A stretch of DNA of 37,859 bases from Silene noctiflora (Eukaryota; Streptophyta; Magnoliopsida; Caryophyllales; Caryophyllaceae), in the NCBI GenBank assembly GCA_009801015.1, contig VHZZ01004021.1, forward strand, positions 36,118 through 73,976, written 5' to 3'. Shown piece by piece: positions 21,522-32,411 of the stretch (positions within the stretch are counted from its first letter, which is position 1; every line of letters starts with the position of its first letter). Below the pieces are notes generated by a model that did not search any database, was not told the origin of the DNA, and saw only the letters and a program-made list of their open reading frames with translations. The position numbers were made by a program, and so were the translations under genes.

Positions 21522-24500
21522 CTACAGTGCTTTCTTCACCTGAAAGAAGTTCGAGTTTGTCTTCTTCGTGGCTTCCACGTCATCAGGAGATGCCACAACA
21601 ACTACAACGCCTTTATCTTTGACTGCATCAATTGCATCCCCAAATTCCTTAAAATCCTTCAAACTGTAGGTGGGTAGTTTTAATGAGCTTCCCAAGAATA
21701 ATACAGCAAAAAGCCCGATCACTAACAACATGAGACACTACTACAAGAAACCCAGACTCCCCAGTATTATCAAATATCAGCTACAGAGCACATAGGACCA
21801 TCGACAACGACACAATTAGAAAGAATATGAATCAAGTGGGAACAGAATTACTCAAATCATACGTGCTTAAAAAAATGAAGGTAATTGCGAGTGTAATAGA
21901 TTTCAATATAAAGAAATTGGGGACAATAGTGGTGTTAATAAAAGGAGGAAGATAAGAAATAGTTACCTTATTATCCGCTTCTCTCCAAACTAATGCATTA
22001 CCCCAAAATACGGGTAACAGTACCCTACCCAGTACCCACCCCATTTTCCTCCCTTTCCCGCCATCACTTCCCTCTTAATCACCCTTATTTTGGCCTTTAT
22101 TATCTATTACTCCGTGAAGTTTCATTCATTAAGATCGTGTAGATCTTGACTCCCACTGCCCAGTATCACTCTTCCCGATAAGAGTGATGGCAGTCATGTT
22201 GTTACCAAATTTATTTGGTGCATATAACATCATCACTAGTAAATAGTAATCATCGAAACCTGTCTCAAGTATAACCAATCTTACCTCGTTGATAATATCT
22301 CCTCGCGCCTCATTTCTCGTTCTTCTTTTGTCACTCCCAACAGGTATCGCAACATACTGGAAAGCAATTTACCAGTAAATAATTAGATAAGATGAAGACC
22401 TTAAATCAGTGAAGAGAGAGAGGGAGACACAGTAAATCCTATAACTAATGAGCTGACTCTCCTAGACACTCTTACCACAATTCCCATTGTTACAAATCAA
22501 TTTGCAGCAAACAACTTGACAAATGGGGACAAACCAAGTGTAAATTTCCAATATGACCAGACCAAGGCCAACATGGGCTATAAAGAGCCATTTGCTCTAC
22601 GGCCTATACCATCCAAAAAGTATCACCCTCACTAACAACATTTGTCGTCCTTTCTAGATCTTCACTTGTTTACTTAATTTTGCTCCATGTTCAAGACTTC
22701 AAAGTCCAATGTTCTAAGCGAGCGCGGTAAACCCACCCAAGACTCTACTTGTGCTAATTAAGTAATTATCATGAAAGGCAACTTCCAACAAGACTACACC
22801 AACAAGGGCAGAATGACCAACTATTAGTAAACTCAAATGATACTATCTTTAAACAGAAAATCAAGAACAAGACTGCCAATTACCTGCTATAACCTTTGGC
22901 ATCAGGCAGCTGATGTGAATCCACATCACCAATGGTACCAATAATTGCTTTAGTAAGAGTGTCATTATCCATTTCCAGCCCACGGAGAAAGTCGCCCGTC
23001 CCATCATAAATATCAAGTGTCTTCAACAAATTTGGATCCCGATACGACAAAAATGAGAAAACACCTATATACATAATAAAGCATGAGATGAGGCAAGAAT
23101 CGAGAAATTAACTGAACCCATGCTTTTAGTGCATTTGGTCACCTGAGTGGGTATCAAAGTCACAGAAGCCTCCATAAGCCCCACCACTTACACGTACACG
23201 ATCCCATAACCAGGTATTACTGATATATTTTGAAATGACATAAGCACTTCCATTAAGCTTGTAACCACTTTCATATATGTTAGCAGCCTTTCCAACATAG
23301 TTGACCTGAAATGGGAGAATAGAAAATTATATGCCATCTGCTACACAACAATTAACAACAGAAACATAAACCCCAGAAAATCAAAGAGAAATAGTACATA
23401 TATAACTTACTTGAGTTGGTACCACAATGGCTTCATTTTCAGCCGAGAGTTGGCCACTCCATGATGTTGCTACAGAAGAGTGCCGTTGTGGAAGTAAGTC
23501 AATAAATTTGCTGATATATTTCTGTGAGTTTATAAGGTTTTTCCCATCAGCAGTCAAATTCACCAAACAATGCTTCTGTGAAAGTAAGGATTCACGAATT
23601 TTCTCCAAAGCTGAAGAGATTCCATCCCAGTCCTTGTCAGCTCGTTCATCCATAGCTCTCAAAAACTCAAGGTAACTAAAGGTACAACACAAACATACTT
23701 TGGTTGTCACAAATCCATATGACCATGTCGAACATAAAAAAGAAAACAATAACATCATTTATTTTGAAAAGATGTGTTATGCAAGGATGCAAGCAATTGA
23801 CTGGGGAGAAAAATTAACTCAATTTAGTTGAGAGGACCAAGGAGAAATCAGTTAAAGCCCATATTATGGGGATATAACAACTCCCTTTTTTTTTCCGGAT
23901 TCAAGATGTTGAAAGGAATTGATATATTACACCATCATACAGACAGAAGCAAAGACATTATTTACCTCAAACCTCCCATTTGCTCAGAAACCCATCCTGA
24001 AACATTCAACTTTGCATCCATCCTTGCTGCGGCAATTCCATGACCACTACCCCTCAATCGGTTCTGGAGAAAAAAAAATCAGGCATCATAAAAGGGTAAA
24101 ATATTCTTTAGCCTACAAATAAAGATCCATTAACAACCCTATCAACAAAAAGAAAGTTAAGAGATTAAGGTTACCTCCATTCTAGCTTTACTTTGAGAAA
24201 CAAATTGCTTGAAACGTTGCTGGTCAGTAAATTGAACCTCTTGAAGAACGCAATTCATCTAGAGCACAGAAAATGACATTGTTACAACAGAATACTAAAG
24301 AGTATAAATTATCTCGAACACACAAGAATCCCCTCCCGATCAAACTGACCATATGAGCAGAAATCTCATCATCAAAGATGGCATTTAATATCCGCCATTA
24401 TGCGATACATCAGCTCATACATTAAGGACTCTCCAAAGAGGGACGATATTTGGCCGTTACAAATGATGCTTGACAATATTAAAGTTACTTTGTTAATATA

Positions 24501-27500
24501 GACCCCTTGTCCTCCTTTTTATTGCTCAGTAACGGTCTTTTGAAGCAATATTCGTTCCTGCAATTTGCAAGAGCCTTTGAGGCACAAGGGTAATTTTGTT
24601 GTTCTTGTCGTTGCTTGATGCTACGTGAATATCTATCTAACACAGCGGATATTAGACTGAGGAATCAATGTTACTCCGACACTTCGACTCTTGTACCTTG
24701 TGTACCCGTGTAACACGCAAAATGTATAGGATACTTGGACACTTCATTTTAAGCCAAAACATGAAGATTTTCCACAACTAGCCGATTCCGAAATTTAGAC
24801 GGTTACCTGGATACTTTCCATTAAGTCTAAGTATCTAACATAGGGTATGACCGATAAAAAGTTGTGGTATAATTGCCATATCTGTACCCAGGGGTGACAA
24901 TACACTACGGTGACGCACGGCTGTTACGATAATTGCAGCCTATTGTTTCTTCATACCCAACATTTTCATCATTCATAAGTTAAGAAAGGCATACCAAATT
25001 GAAAAGGTCTTCAACACGCCCGGCCATTGCTTTGCCTCTAACAATCAGCCGAGCACATGGATCCACACTACCCCTAACAGATGACGTAAATGGGTAAACA
25101 GATATGCCACCAGTTTTCCTTCCAATTAATTGATTGAGTTGCACAAAGTCCATGTTTTTAGTGCCCATCTCTAACAATGATTGACTGCAAACAAGTAAAA
25201 CCAGATTCAGGTCTTCTCACAAATATAGACCCTATGAGTAAGAATATGAAACAAAGCCGAAGGCACACGACCACCGATGAGAGTATGTAAAGCAAGCATT
25301 GGAAGCCTACAACTACCAGATAAAAATGTGTTATTCATCGTGGCCACTCTACGCAACCATAACTAACCAAAATAATGGTACGAAAGGCAGAAGCTCTTGC
25401 TCTAGAAAGCTCATGTCGAAAGCGACTTCTGCATATATAACGTCATTGGTGAATAGGTCATGCTGAAGAACTGGGACACCGTTGATTTCACCAATCTGTA
25501 AGATAAAACTTCTATAAAAAAAATGTCTCAAACAGAAGGAAGCAAAGGACAAGTAATACTATGGGTACAACCTCGGTTGGTATATCAATAGGCTTCTTTG
25601 GAATGTCAGGCAGAGAGAGACTTGGAACAGCGCGTAAAGCTTCAGGTGGATCTGGAGTTTCCTGCTTTAAGCGTAACTCTTGAGTGGCACGAGTCAACTC
25701 CGCCAAATCTTCTTCTGTCATGTTTGCCTTGACCTTCTCCAAAATTTCTTTTTCAGCGGCCTCATCCCGAGCAGCTAGTTCCAGATCAGGCTGACAATAA
25801 AATAATTACGTTTGTATGAAGCTGATGACGAAAGTAAATCTATCTGAGTTATATTCATAGCAGAAAAGAGTAAGAAATGTCACCTGCATTTCAACTGTAA
25901 CACAATGAGGATTGTTCAGGATAAACTTTTCTATTAGAGGGCAGAAAACAGCTTTCGGACCCTCCTGTGATATTCTAGCCTTGAGTTTCTTGAGTGGTTC
26001 TTCCCACCTTAGAGGCTCAAAGGGATCCATATCATATATCCATTTACCCTGCACCAACAATTCCATAGGTAAGCGGAGATGCTCAGTATGAGGGGAACGG
26101 AGGGTTGCAGAGAAAAGAAGACTCAAAACAGGTATGCCTTACAATAGACCGAAGCATTAGAGAAAGACCACGTGGAAAGGAGCCAGTGTTATTTTCCCTC
26201 AGAGAGAACTCAATCGTGTTCATTGACGCCTCAATAGCATCTGAATCAAAACCTTCCTCTGTCAGTTTCTGAAGTGTAGCTATTACCAGTTCTTCAACTT
26301 TTTGAATGTCATCAGCAGAAACACCCTTCAATCCAATACTAAACTGAGGCTGCAGAAGGTCATCATCAATGCCACCTCCAACAATTGCTTCTCCTAGACT
26401 ACTCTCCAGCAAGATTTTCCTCAACGGTGAAGCTGGGGTTCCCAGCAAAAGATGATCCAAAAATGCAATGGCAAGCTCAGTCTCTAAATCCAAGGGCTTA
26501 TCAGAGAGCAACCAGTTAAGGCAGACCATGTGCTTTTTCTTTGGTTCATCAGCATCACCAGCAGGATATTTCTCCACAATTCTGACAGGCTTTGAGAATA
26601 ACTTTTGTGGTTCAATCTTAGAATCATTCGGAGCTGAGCTAGCCTCAAACATATCGAGATATTCTGTAGAAAGAAGAATTAATTACCAAAGTCACACAAA
26701 GCAACACTCAATCACCCATGGACAAGGGCAACCCAAGAAGGATATCATCAGATAAACAGGATAAAGCCCAATACAAGACAAAGCAAGCAAGAGCAGGCAT
26801 ACCACTCAAAAGGCGTAGGCGTTCAGTGGGATCATCATCTCCATAAAACCATATTCTTGAATTGCTAGGATGGTAAAATTTTCGGTGGAATTCCTGTTAA
26901 ATGACATTTCCAGTAAACTAACTTAAGTTGTAGTAGACGAGATATATAATTTGCATTTTGATAACCATGAGGCAACTGAATAATTTCACTAAGTTATATT
27001 TCCAATGGAGCCAAAGACTCATTACTCTTTGGTTATGGATTATAATGGAATAAATCAAAATGGCTCACTAAAGTGGTTGCGCTTCTTTCTTTTGAGAAGT
27101 AGCGGTCCTTCGATGCAATTCTCGACGCAATTTTTATCTTGGGTCATTTGGAAACAGCCTCTTTGTGTTGCTAACACAAGGGTAAGGCTGCGTACATAAT
27201 TTCACTAAGTCATTTTGCTTTATTTCATCATATTCCAGAACCAAAGAGCAATGAGTCTTTGGGTCCACTTGAAATGGAAACAAAAGTTTCTAGAATTGTA
27301 AATAAAAAAATCAATTCATATCCTCCCTAAGCTTGACAGGAAAAAGATTTTGGTGTTCAAGATATAGAAGATGGGTGGGCCCACCGGGCTAATCAACTGG
27401 TCTCTATAGTTTGTGCAGGTAGTCAGGTATAACTGGGTAAGGAAGGGTGGCAAATAGAGGAGAGAGGGATGTTGGGAAGAGGACAAATCAGGCAAGGAAC

Positions 27501-30353
27501 AATAGGAACGGTTGCTGAAAGAGGATTGAGGAGCATGGGAGGGGACTTGATGAGGAAGTAAGGAGTAAAGTGACTAAGTGAGGCTCGACAGTAGTCGATG
27601 ACAGTGGCAAACAACAAAGATAAAAAATGGAAAAGGGGCTAGACAGATAGGAAACGAGATTAAACCACAGAAGACAGCAACACCACCAGTGAGTCCATAG
27701 CGCAAGCAGGAGAGGGGCAAGGTGGTGTCTGCTGCAAAGAAAGTGGGGACTACCAAAATGGAGAAGACAAGAGAGACGTAAGGACAAAACAGGAGGGTAT
27801 AATACTTATGCTTGCTCTTTTCTGTTCAAACATCAATATCCGTATGTACTGAACTAAGAAAGCAAGCACACATCTTCACAAGTTTAGTAGAATCGGCACA
27901 TTGAGAGACAACCTAAGTACTCATATGACAGATTTAGACTCCAGTACCTTCACTCTTATTTCATTCTTTTCGTTTCTTTTTTTTGAAGTAGAACATATTA
28001 CATAGAAAACCCAAATCCATTGTAAGTTTAGTGAGTAAAATATAGAGGAAATAGTCTCTACTTCCCTCACTGAACAATAACAATACATGCAGTAAAACAC
28101 GCTAGGCCGATTCAAAAAATAAGAAAAAATATAAAACCCTAGATAATTGGAACCGCTTGAACGGAATGATTAAGCCGAACTGTATCAGTTGCAAATAAAG
28201 AACATATATTACCTTGAATTCCTCAAACGTCAGCTTGGGGATTACTTTAGGATCTCCGCCACTGTCTACGCCATAGGTATTATCTGGAAACAGTGCCTAA
28301 AACATATAACACACAATAAGCGCGCACTTCTAAACCATTAAAGCATCCACATCTCTAGAGCAATTAACAGATGATTAAGCATTCTGTTAACTTATAATTT
28401 TAGCTAGTGAAGGAAAAACACAAACCAATGCGGTAACAGCATCTATACTGTTCCCTCTGTAACACTCTGTTATGATGTGGAGGGAATGGAAAAAAAACGT
28501 GAAAAGACATTCAACAACCCATCGTAGATTAACAATAAAGGTGAGGGAGACATTCATGTCTTCTGTGCCTTCCTCCCTGATAAATAGTTAAAAATGAAGT
28601 GAGGGGTAGAGTCGTAGAGACATGCTCACATGCCTGTTGAATGGTGCGACCCATTACATTATCGGGTTGGGAATAAACACCCTTCATCTCATTAAAGACA
28701 ACACCTGAAATCAACGAAAATAAACTTAGTGAAGGTCCGAGAGCAGGAAAATATTATGTCAGTAGCAATCTATAGGGCAAGGCAGCAGAAAAACAAGTCG
28801 TAGAACAGTGAAGTGACAAGTAGGAACAAAGAGAGACCTTTAAAAGAAATATCATGAGACGGGTCATCTAGCTCATAATGCCAGCCTTCCTGCTGGAAAG
28901 TGTGCTGGTCATCAACACATTTGGGGAAAAACACGGCGTCCAAGTAAACATCGACCAAATTGTAAAAGTCCTTGGTATTGGTTGAAGCAACAGGATAACA
29001 AGTGCGATCAGGATAGGTAAAAGCATTAAGAAACGTATGCAAACTGCCTTTAAGAAGCTCAACAAAAGGCTCTTTGAGCGGATACTTTCTGGAACCACAG
29101 AGAACGCTGTGCTCTAAAATGTGAGGAATGCCAGTCGAATCCTTAGGAGGAGTCCTGAACACTATCCCAAACACCTTGTTCTCGTCATCATTGGAGACAG
29201 ACATGACCTGCGCCCCCGTCTTTTTATGTCGGAACAGCACCGCTCTCGATTTACACTCCTCAACCACCTGCTCTGAAACTTTTTCGAACCCAAGCTTCTC
29301 CACGACAGCATCATCAACCACACCATGTGCTAATTTTACAATTCACTTCAATTAATTAGATAGAGCAAACAAAACAACAAAAATCAAGCACACAAAGAAT
29401 TAGAGGGAGAACCAATGGGCATAGCAAACTCGATGAAAATTTGAAAGTTTTTAGTTAAAATCTTGGACACTTATTCCAATTTAACTTGTTAAATCCCTAG
29501 TTAACGCCTCTAACTACAAACACTAGTTCCATCACTGCAATAACTAAAATTACTATTCTAACTCCGTCACTGCAATAACTACAAACACTGTTTCTGTTAC
29601 TCCAGTAGCTGTAAATCCTAGTTCCGTGACTGCAGCAAAAGTAAATCACTCGTTTCCTGACAACAGTAACTATTACCTGGTTCCGTCACAACAGTAACTA
29701 TTGAAACTTTTAGTTAAATTTGTGTAATTTTTTCAGATTCCTAGGTTACTAGCGGAAACAGGATTTATGATAGAGCTGAAAAACTACATGAGCAGCGAAC
29801 AAGTAATTTTAACTAGTCTGCCGCTTCCCCAAATCCAGCAATAACTATAACTATAACTAAAAATCCAGTTCCGTCACTACAATAACTATAAATCCTAGTT
29901 CCGTCACTGCAATATCTACAAATCCTAGTTCCGTCACTGCAATAACTATAACTAAAAATCCTAGTTCCGTCACTGCAATAACTATAACTAAAAATCCTAG
30001 TTCCGTCACTGCAATAACTATAACTAAAAATCCTAGTTCCGTCACTGTACAAAACCAAACAACCTACCTGTAGCGGTATAAGCGGGGGAGTCGGAAGAGT
30101 CGAAAGCATGAGGAGAAATAGTAGAAAAAGCGCGGCGGCCGACACTCGCAAATGACGAAGATAAGGATAAGGAGGAGACGGAAGCGGAGTTGAACTTCAA
30201 ACGATTAACAACAGGCGAGGAGGAGGAGGAGGCGGCGGCGCGGCGAGGTAGTAGTCTAGGGTTTACGAGTAGGCGGTGGCGTCGGAAAAGGGATAAGGGA
30301 AATTTAGAAGAGACGGCGAGAAGAGAAGCGGGAGTTGAATAGCAACTCGCCAT
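21522..30353 (-). CDS. PREP1: Presequence protease PreP (M16C), complete, 17 exons
   Basis: PreP is the dual-targeted zinc metalloprotease that degrades cleaved targeting peptides in the mitochondrial matrix and plastid stroma. Exons on the minus strand: 30068-30353, 28838-29329, 28634-28704, 28213-28296, 26803-26893, 26143-26663, 25884-26048, 25572-25790, 25368-25495, 24995-25184, 24175-24258, 23966-24063, 23411-23675, 23143-23305, 22884-23064, 22285-22356, 21522-21663. Phases close: 3252 nt, 1083 residues plus TAG; Arabidopsis PreP1 is about 1080. A Ser/Arg-rich transit peptide fills about the first 90 residues. The inverted zinc motif HILEH is at 165-169 and the third ligand is Glu265 (FNEMKG). 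Distal-domain Arg936 and Tyr942 (RVRVSGGAY) match the residues of PreP1 needed for activity. The end NFFQVKKAL is typical. Fifteen introns are GT-AG; intron 3 reads GC-AG. No stop or frameshift was found. The start chosen is MASCYS; an in-frame Met 60 nt upstream (30413) is less likely. PREP1 versus PREP2 cannot be decided, so the symbol is by similarity. Confidence 0.96.
21736..21750. repeat. CACTA-type terminus (orphan) in PreP intron 16
   Basis: CACTACTACAAGAAA at 21736-21750 matches the terminal signature of plant CACTA (En/Spm) elements. No inverted partner (TTTCTTGTAGTAGTG) was seen in the rest of the intron, so this is a fragment or a chance match. Confidence 0.35.
22155..22194. repeat. 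Small hairpin in PreP intron 16
   Basis: ATCACTCTT (22165-22173) pairs perfectly with AAGAGTGAT (22180-22188) around the loop CCCGAT. After a 4-nt bulge, ACTGCC (22155-22160) pairs with GGCAGT (22189-22194). It is a 15-bp interrupted stem on either strand; no role is known. Confidence 0.6.
24640..24850. repeat. hAT-like repeat remnant in PreP intron 10
   Basis: CTCCGACACTTCGACTC (24675-24691) and CACTTCATTTTAAGCCAAAA (24740-24759) resemble subterminal sequence of plant hAT elements. The second block recurs in diverged form in ATG2 intron 7. No termini were defined. Confidence 0.35.
27000..27288. mobile_element. Foldback element with SINE-like core in PreP intron 4
   Basis: The left arm (about 27000-27075), including AAAGACTCATTACTCTTTGG, is an inverted match to the right arm (about 27211-27285), which includes CCAAAGAGCAATGAGTCTTT. 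Similarity runs for about 70 bp. The loop carries GGTCATTTGGAAACAGCCTC (27143-27162) and GGGTAAGGCTGCGTACA (27180-27196), a core that recurs in Au-type plant SINEs. Near-copies of ATAATTTCACTAAGT at 26979-26995 and 27197-27211 may be a target duplication of an inner insertion, but that does not fit the arm positions neatly. The order of events is unresolved. Confidence 0.55.
28629..28636 (-). promoter_or_regulatory. GC 5' splice site of PreP intron 3
   Basis: The exon ends CAG (28634-28636) and the intron begins GCATGT on the minus strand. Splicing from here to 28296 gives IQQ followed by ALFPDNTYGVDSGG, the exact family length. An alternative is visible: GT four bases on (GTGAGC) with an acceptor after CCAG inside the next exon also keeps frame but deletes three residues. 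Confidence 0.7.
29500..29700 (-). repeat. Diverged outlying copies of the intron 1 motif in PreP
   Basis: Scattered copies occur before the main array, such as AACTACAAACACTAGTTCC (29512-29530) followed by ATCACTGCAATAACT, TCTAACTCCGTCACTGCAAT (29558-29577) and GTAAATCCTAGTTCCGTGAC (29611-29630). They are more decayed than the array at 29829-30048, suggesting the motif was old in this intron before its recent tandem growth. Confidence 0.7.
29829..30048 (-). repeat. Minisatellite in PreP intron 1 (30/36-bp unit)
   Basis: The unit contains AATCCTAGTTCCGTCACTGC followed by AATAACTATAACTAAA. CTAG anchors fall at about 29895, 29925, 29961, 29997 and 30033, so spacing is 30 and then three times 36 bp, with an earlier diverged unit from 29829. 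The last units are almost identical, implying recent expansion. The array ends 20 nt from the exon 1 donor. The sense-strand core GTGACGGAACTAGGATTT is the motif also found in ATG2 intron 1. Confidence 0.9.
30217..30246 (-). repeat. Trinucleotide repeat inside the PreP transit peptide
   Basis: GAG and GCG triplets on the plus strand encode the AAASSSSS run of the targeting peptide on the minus strand. Length changes here would alter the presequence without affecting the mature enzyme. Confidence 0.8.
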
Positions 30354-30440
30354 TTCTGTGAACACTGTTTTTTTCTGGATTTGGTTTACGCCTCTTATAA
30401 GTTTTGTTATCATTATTAATCTCTCGCCGTTGGTAGATTA

Positions 30441-30448
30441 GCCACGTC
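30441..30448 (-). promoter_or_regulatory. ABRE/G-box-like bZIP site upstream of PreP
   Basis: GCCACGTC on the plus strand reads GACGTGGC towards PreP, a strong ACGT-core bZIP consensus, 88-95 bp upstream of the start codon. It lies in the only about 250 bp of unique sequence left between PreP and the LINE. Binding is inference from the motif. Confidence 0.4.
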
Positions 30449-30586
30449 TTTGCTTTCTCTTCAATTTTGACTCTTCTTCATTTCTTGCTCACATAAATTG
30501 ATTGATGGCAAACATGTCTTTTCACGCAAGTTATTAGGGAAACACAAATTAGAGAGAGAGCGAATAGTAACATTTTTTAACAATAT

Positions 30587-30599
30587 GGGTCAAATATAC
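30587..30599. repeat. Target-site duplication of the L1 LINE, left copy
   Basis: GGGTCAAATATAC here is repeated exactly at 32412-32424 and flanks the LINE on both sides. Confidence 0.95.
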
Positions 30600-32411
30600 C
30601 TTTTTTTTTTTGAGGGGAAAAGTCAAAGGCTTAATTCATTAACGATAAATATAAAAGAATAGCAGTGTTCGCAATCGGAGGTAGCTCATCCGACCACTCA
30701 AATCTACCAGGACCGTAATCATGCACATGAGCTAGAGCATGGGCTACAGAATTGTTTAATCTACTAGTATACGACCATATAATAGAGCTAAAAGAAGGAC
30801 ATAACAATAAAATCTCATCCAGGACCAATCCCAGCAAACTCTGATCCTGTTTCTTCTGCTTCAGCGCATCAATGACATACAAACAGTCACTTTCTACGAC
30901 AATCTGAGAGTGTCCTTTAAGCCGAGCAGCCTTGACTCCTTCTAACACCGCGACCGCTTCAGCAATATGAGGCTCCCACACCTACTCCTGCGCGATAGAC
31001 AGTCCCCATAGCATCCCTCCACCTTCATCTCGACACACAACCCCAATACCCACCCCTACACCTTCCTTCGACCCAGCATCCACATTAATTTTCGCAAACC
31101 CAGCTGGTGCCCCCCGCTAACCTTCTGCTTCCCCCTGCCCCTCCACACGTCTGTCCCTCCCTCTGTGTCGCCTGCCACTCCACGAAGCCTCACACCCCCT
31201 CATCTCTTCCAAGACATCTCGGCACCTTGGGGTCACCCGGCTTGGATTAATCTCCCTGCCCTCGAAGACAGCCTTGTTACGGTGCTCCCAAACCGCCCAT
31301 CACCCCACCATAAACTTTACATGTTCCATATCACTCAACACCCTCCACTGCGCCTCCACCCAGTCCCTCACTCTCCCTCCAACAGCATCTTCCCCCACCT
31401 CAAACCCGAGCTCCTCCCACACCCTCTGTGTCACCCAGCAGTTATAAAAGACATGAAGACTCGACTCAAAACAAGAATGACAAAAAGGACAAGTCGAAGG
31501 CTCGCCTCGTACTAGAATAACAATGTTTTCTCCTGTAGGTAGTGCTTCATTGCATAGTTGTCAGAAGAACAGCTTTATTCGGGGTCAAACCGGAACCTTC
31601 CAGAGGCGATTCCACAACCATTTTTCCCTATCCCAGTCCGACATGCCACCACCATCCACAATTCTATTATCCTCAGTTATAAGATGGTACGCTGACTTAA
31701 CCGAATAGTGCCCATCTCTCGTATCCTCCCAATACCACTCATCCCTCGGCTTATGCTCACTAAGCCGAATCCTCTCCACTCTTTCCTTTTCAAACGGTAA
31801 GAACATCTCAGCCAGCTTCGCGTGCCCCCACCCTCTGGGCTCAATAAATCCACAACCCTGAGATTATCATTCCCAGGCACACACGGAGATATAACTCTTC
31901 CCGTTTGAGTACCTGGAATCCAAGAATCCTTCCAAACCCACGTGTTAACGCCATCACCAACCCTACGTCTCAAGCTCCTTTCGAGAACCCACCTGGCCTC
32001 GAGAATACCCCTCCAAGTGTAGCTAGGATTATGACCCAACCACGCATCCATGAAACCTCCATTGGGGAAGTATTTCGCCTTCATCATTTGGGCCCACAAA
32101 CTCTCCGGCTTCGTTAGAAGTCGCCATCCCTGCTTGGCTAACAAGGCCAAGTTAAAGAGATGAAAATCGCGAAACCCCAATCCCCCCATTCCCTTCGGCC
32201 GGCAGAGCTTTCGCCAAGCAACCCACGATATACCACGTTTCCCTTCCTCATGACTCCACCAAAACCTCGACACCAACCCTCGCAGCTCATCACAAAAACT
32301 CGTAGGAATTTTAAAAACACTCATCACATAGGTAGAGAGTGAATTGGTCACCGCCTTTAAGAGAACCTCCTTACCCGCTCTAGACAACAATTTCCCACGC
32401 CAGCCTTGCAG
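30600..32411 (-). mobile_element. 5'-truncated L1-type LINE with poly(A) tail and 13-bp TSD
   Basis: The element reads on the minus strand. Its 3' end is marked by a T run (30601-30611, the complement of the poly(A) tail) directly next to the left duplication. Its 5' end stops at 32411, directly next to the right duplication, inside the C-terminal part of the reverse transcriptase (GWRGKLLSRAGKEVLLKAV). Truncation at 5', a poly(A) tail and a 13-bp perfect duplication are the hallmarks of target-primed reverse transcription. Upstream endonuclease and RT core are absent. It sits about 250 bp upstream of the PreP start codon, in the same orientation as PreP. Confidence 0.95.
30629..32406 (-). 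pseudogene. L1 LINE ORF2 C-terminus (RT end, zf-RVT, RNase H), broken
   Basis: From 32406 downward: the end of the RT domain (RAGKEVLLKAV, FWWSHEEGKRGISWVAW, GGLGFRDFHLFNLALLAKQGW, KAKYFPNG), then after a frameshift in a G run near 31830 the zf-RVT region (HYSVKSAYHL, WLWNRLWKVPV, near 31590-31740). More frame breaks follow. The RNase H-like domain (RVT_3) spans about 31110-30631: VWEPHIAEAVAVLEGV, QIVVESDCLYVIDAL and NSVAHALAHVHDYG, with a TAG just before VWEPHI. Stops and frameshifts exclude function. Confidence 0.9.

Noticed and set aside
27423-27787. Overlapping minus-strand frames rich in Leu/Pro/Ser in PreP intron 4
   Set aside because: They arise from GA-rich intron sequence open in several frames at once. 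None matches PreP or another family, and the flanking exons splice cleanly without them.
29829-30048. Regular 36-bp repeat that might suggest a CRISPR array
   Set aside because: Units are directly abutting with no unique spacers, and the context is a plant intron.
29813-30151. Open frame with a repeated peptide (CSDGTRIFSYSY) resembling a repeat protein
   Set aside because: It is only the translation of the 36-bp minisatellite in PreP intron 1, and 36 bp being a multiple of three keeps it open.
30354-30413. In-frame upstream Met (MITKLIRG) as PreP start
   Set aside because: The MASCYS start gives a normal transit peptide, and the upstream stretch crosses the probable promoter or leader including a TTATAAG word.
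31165-31515. 116-codon Pro/His-rich plus-strand frame
   Set aside because: It is antisense to the degraded L1 LINE, whose minus-strand domains explain the region.
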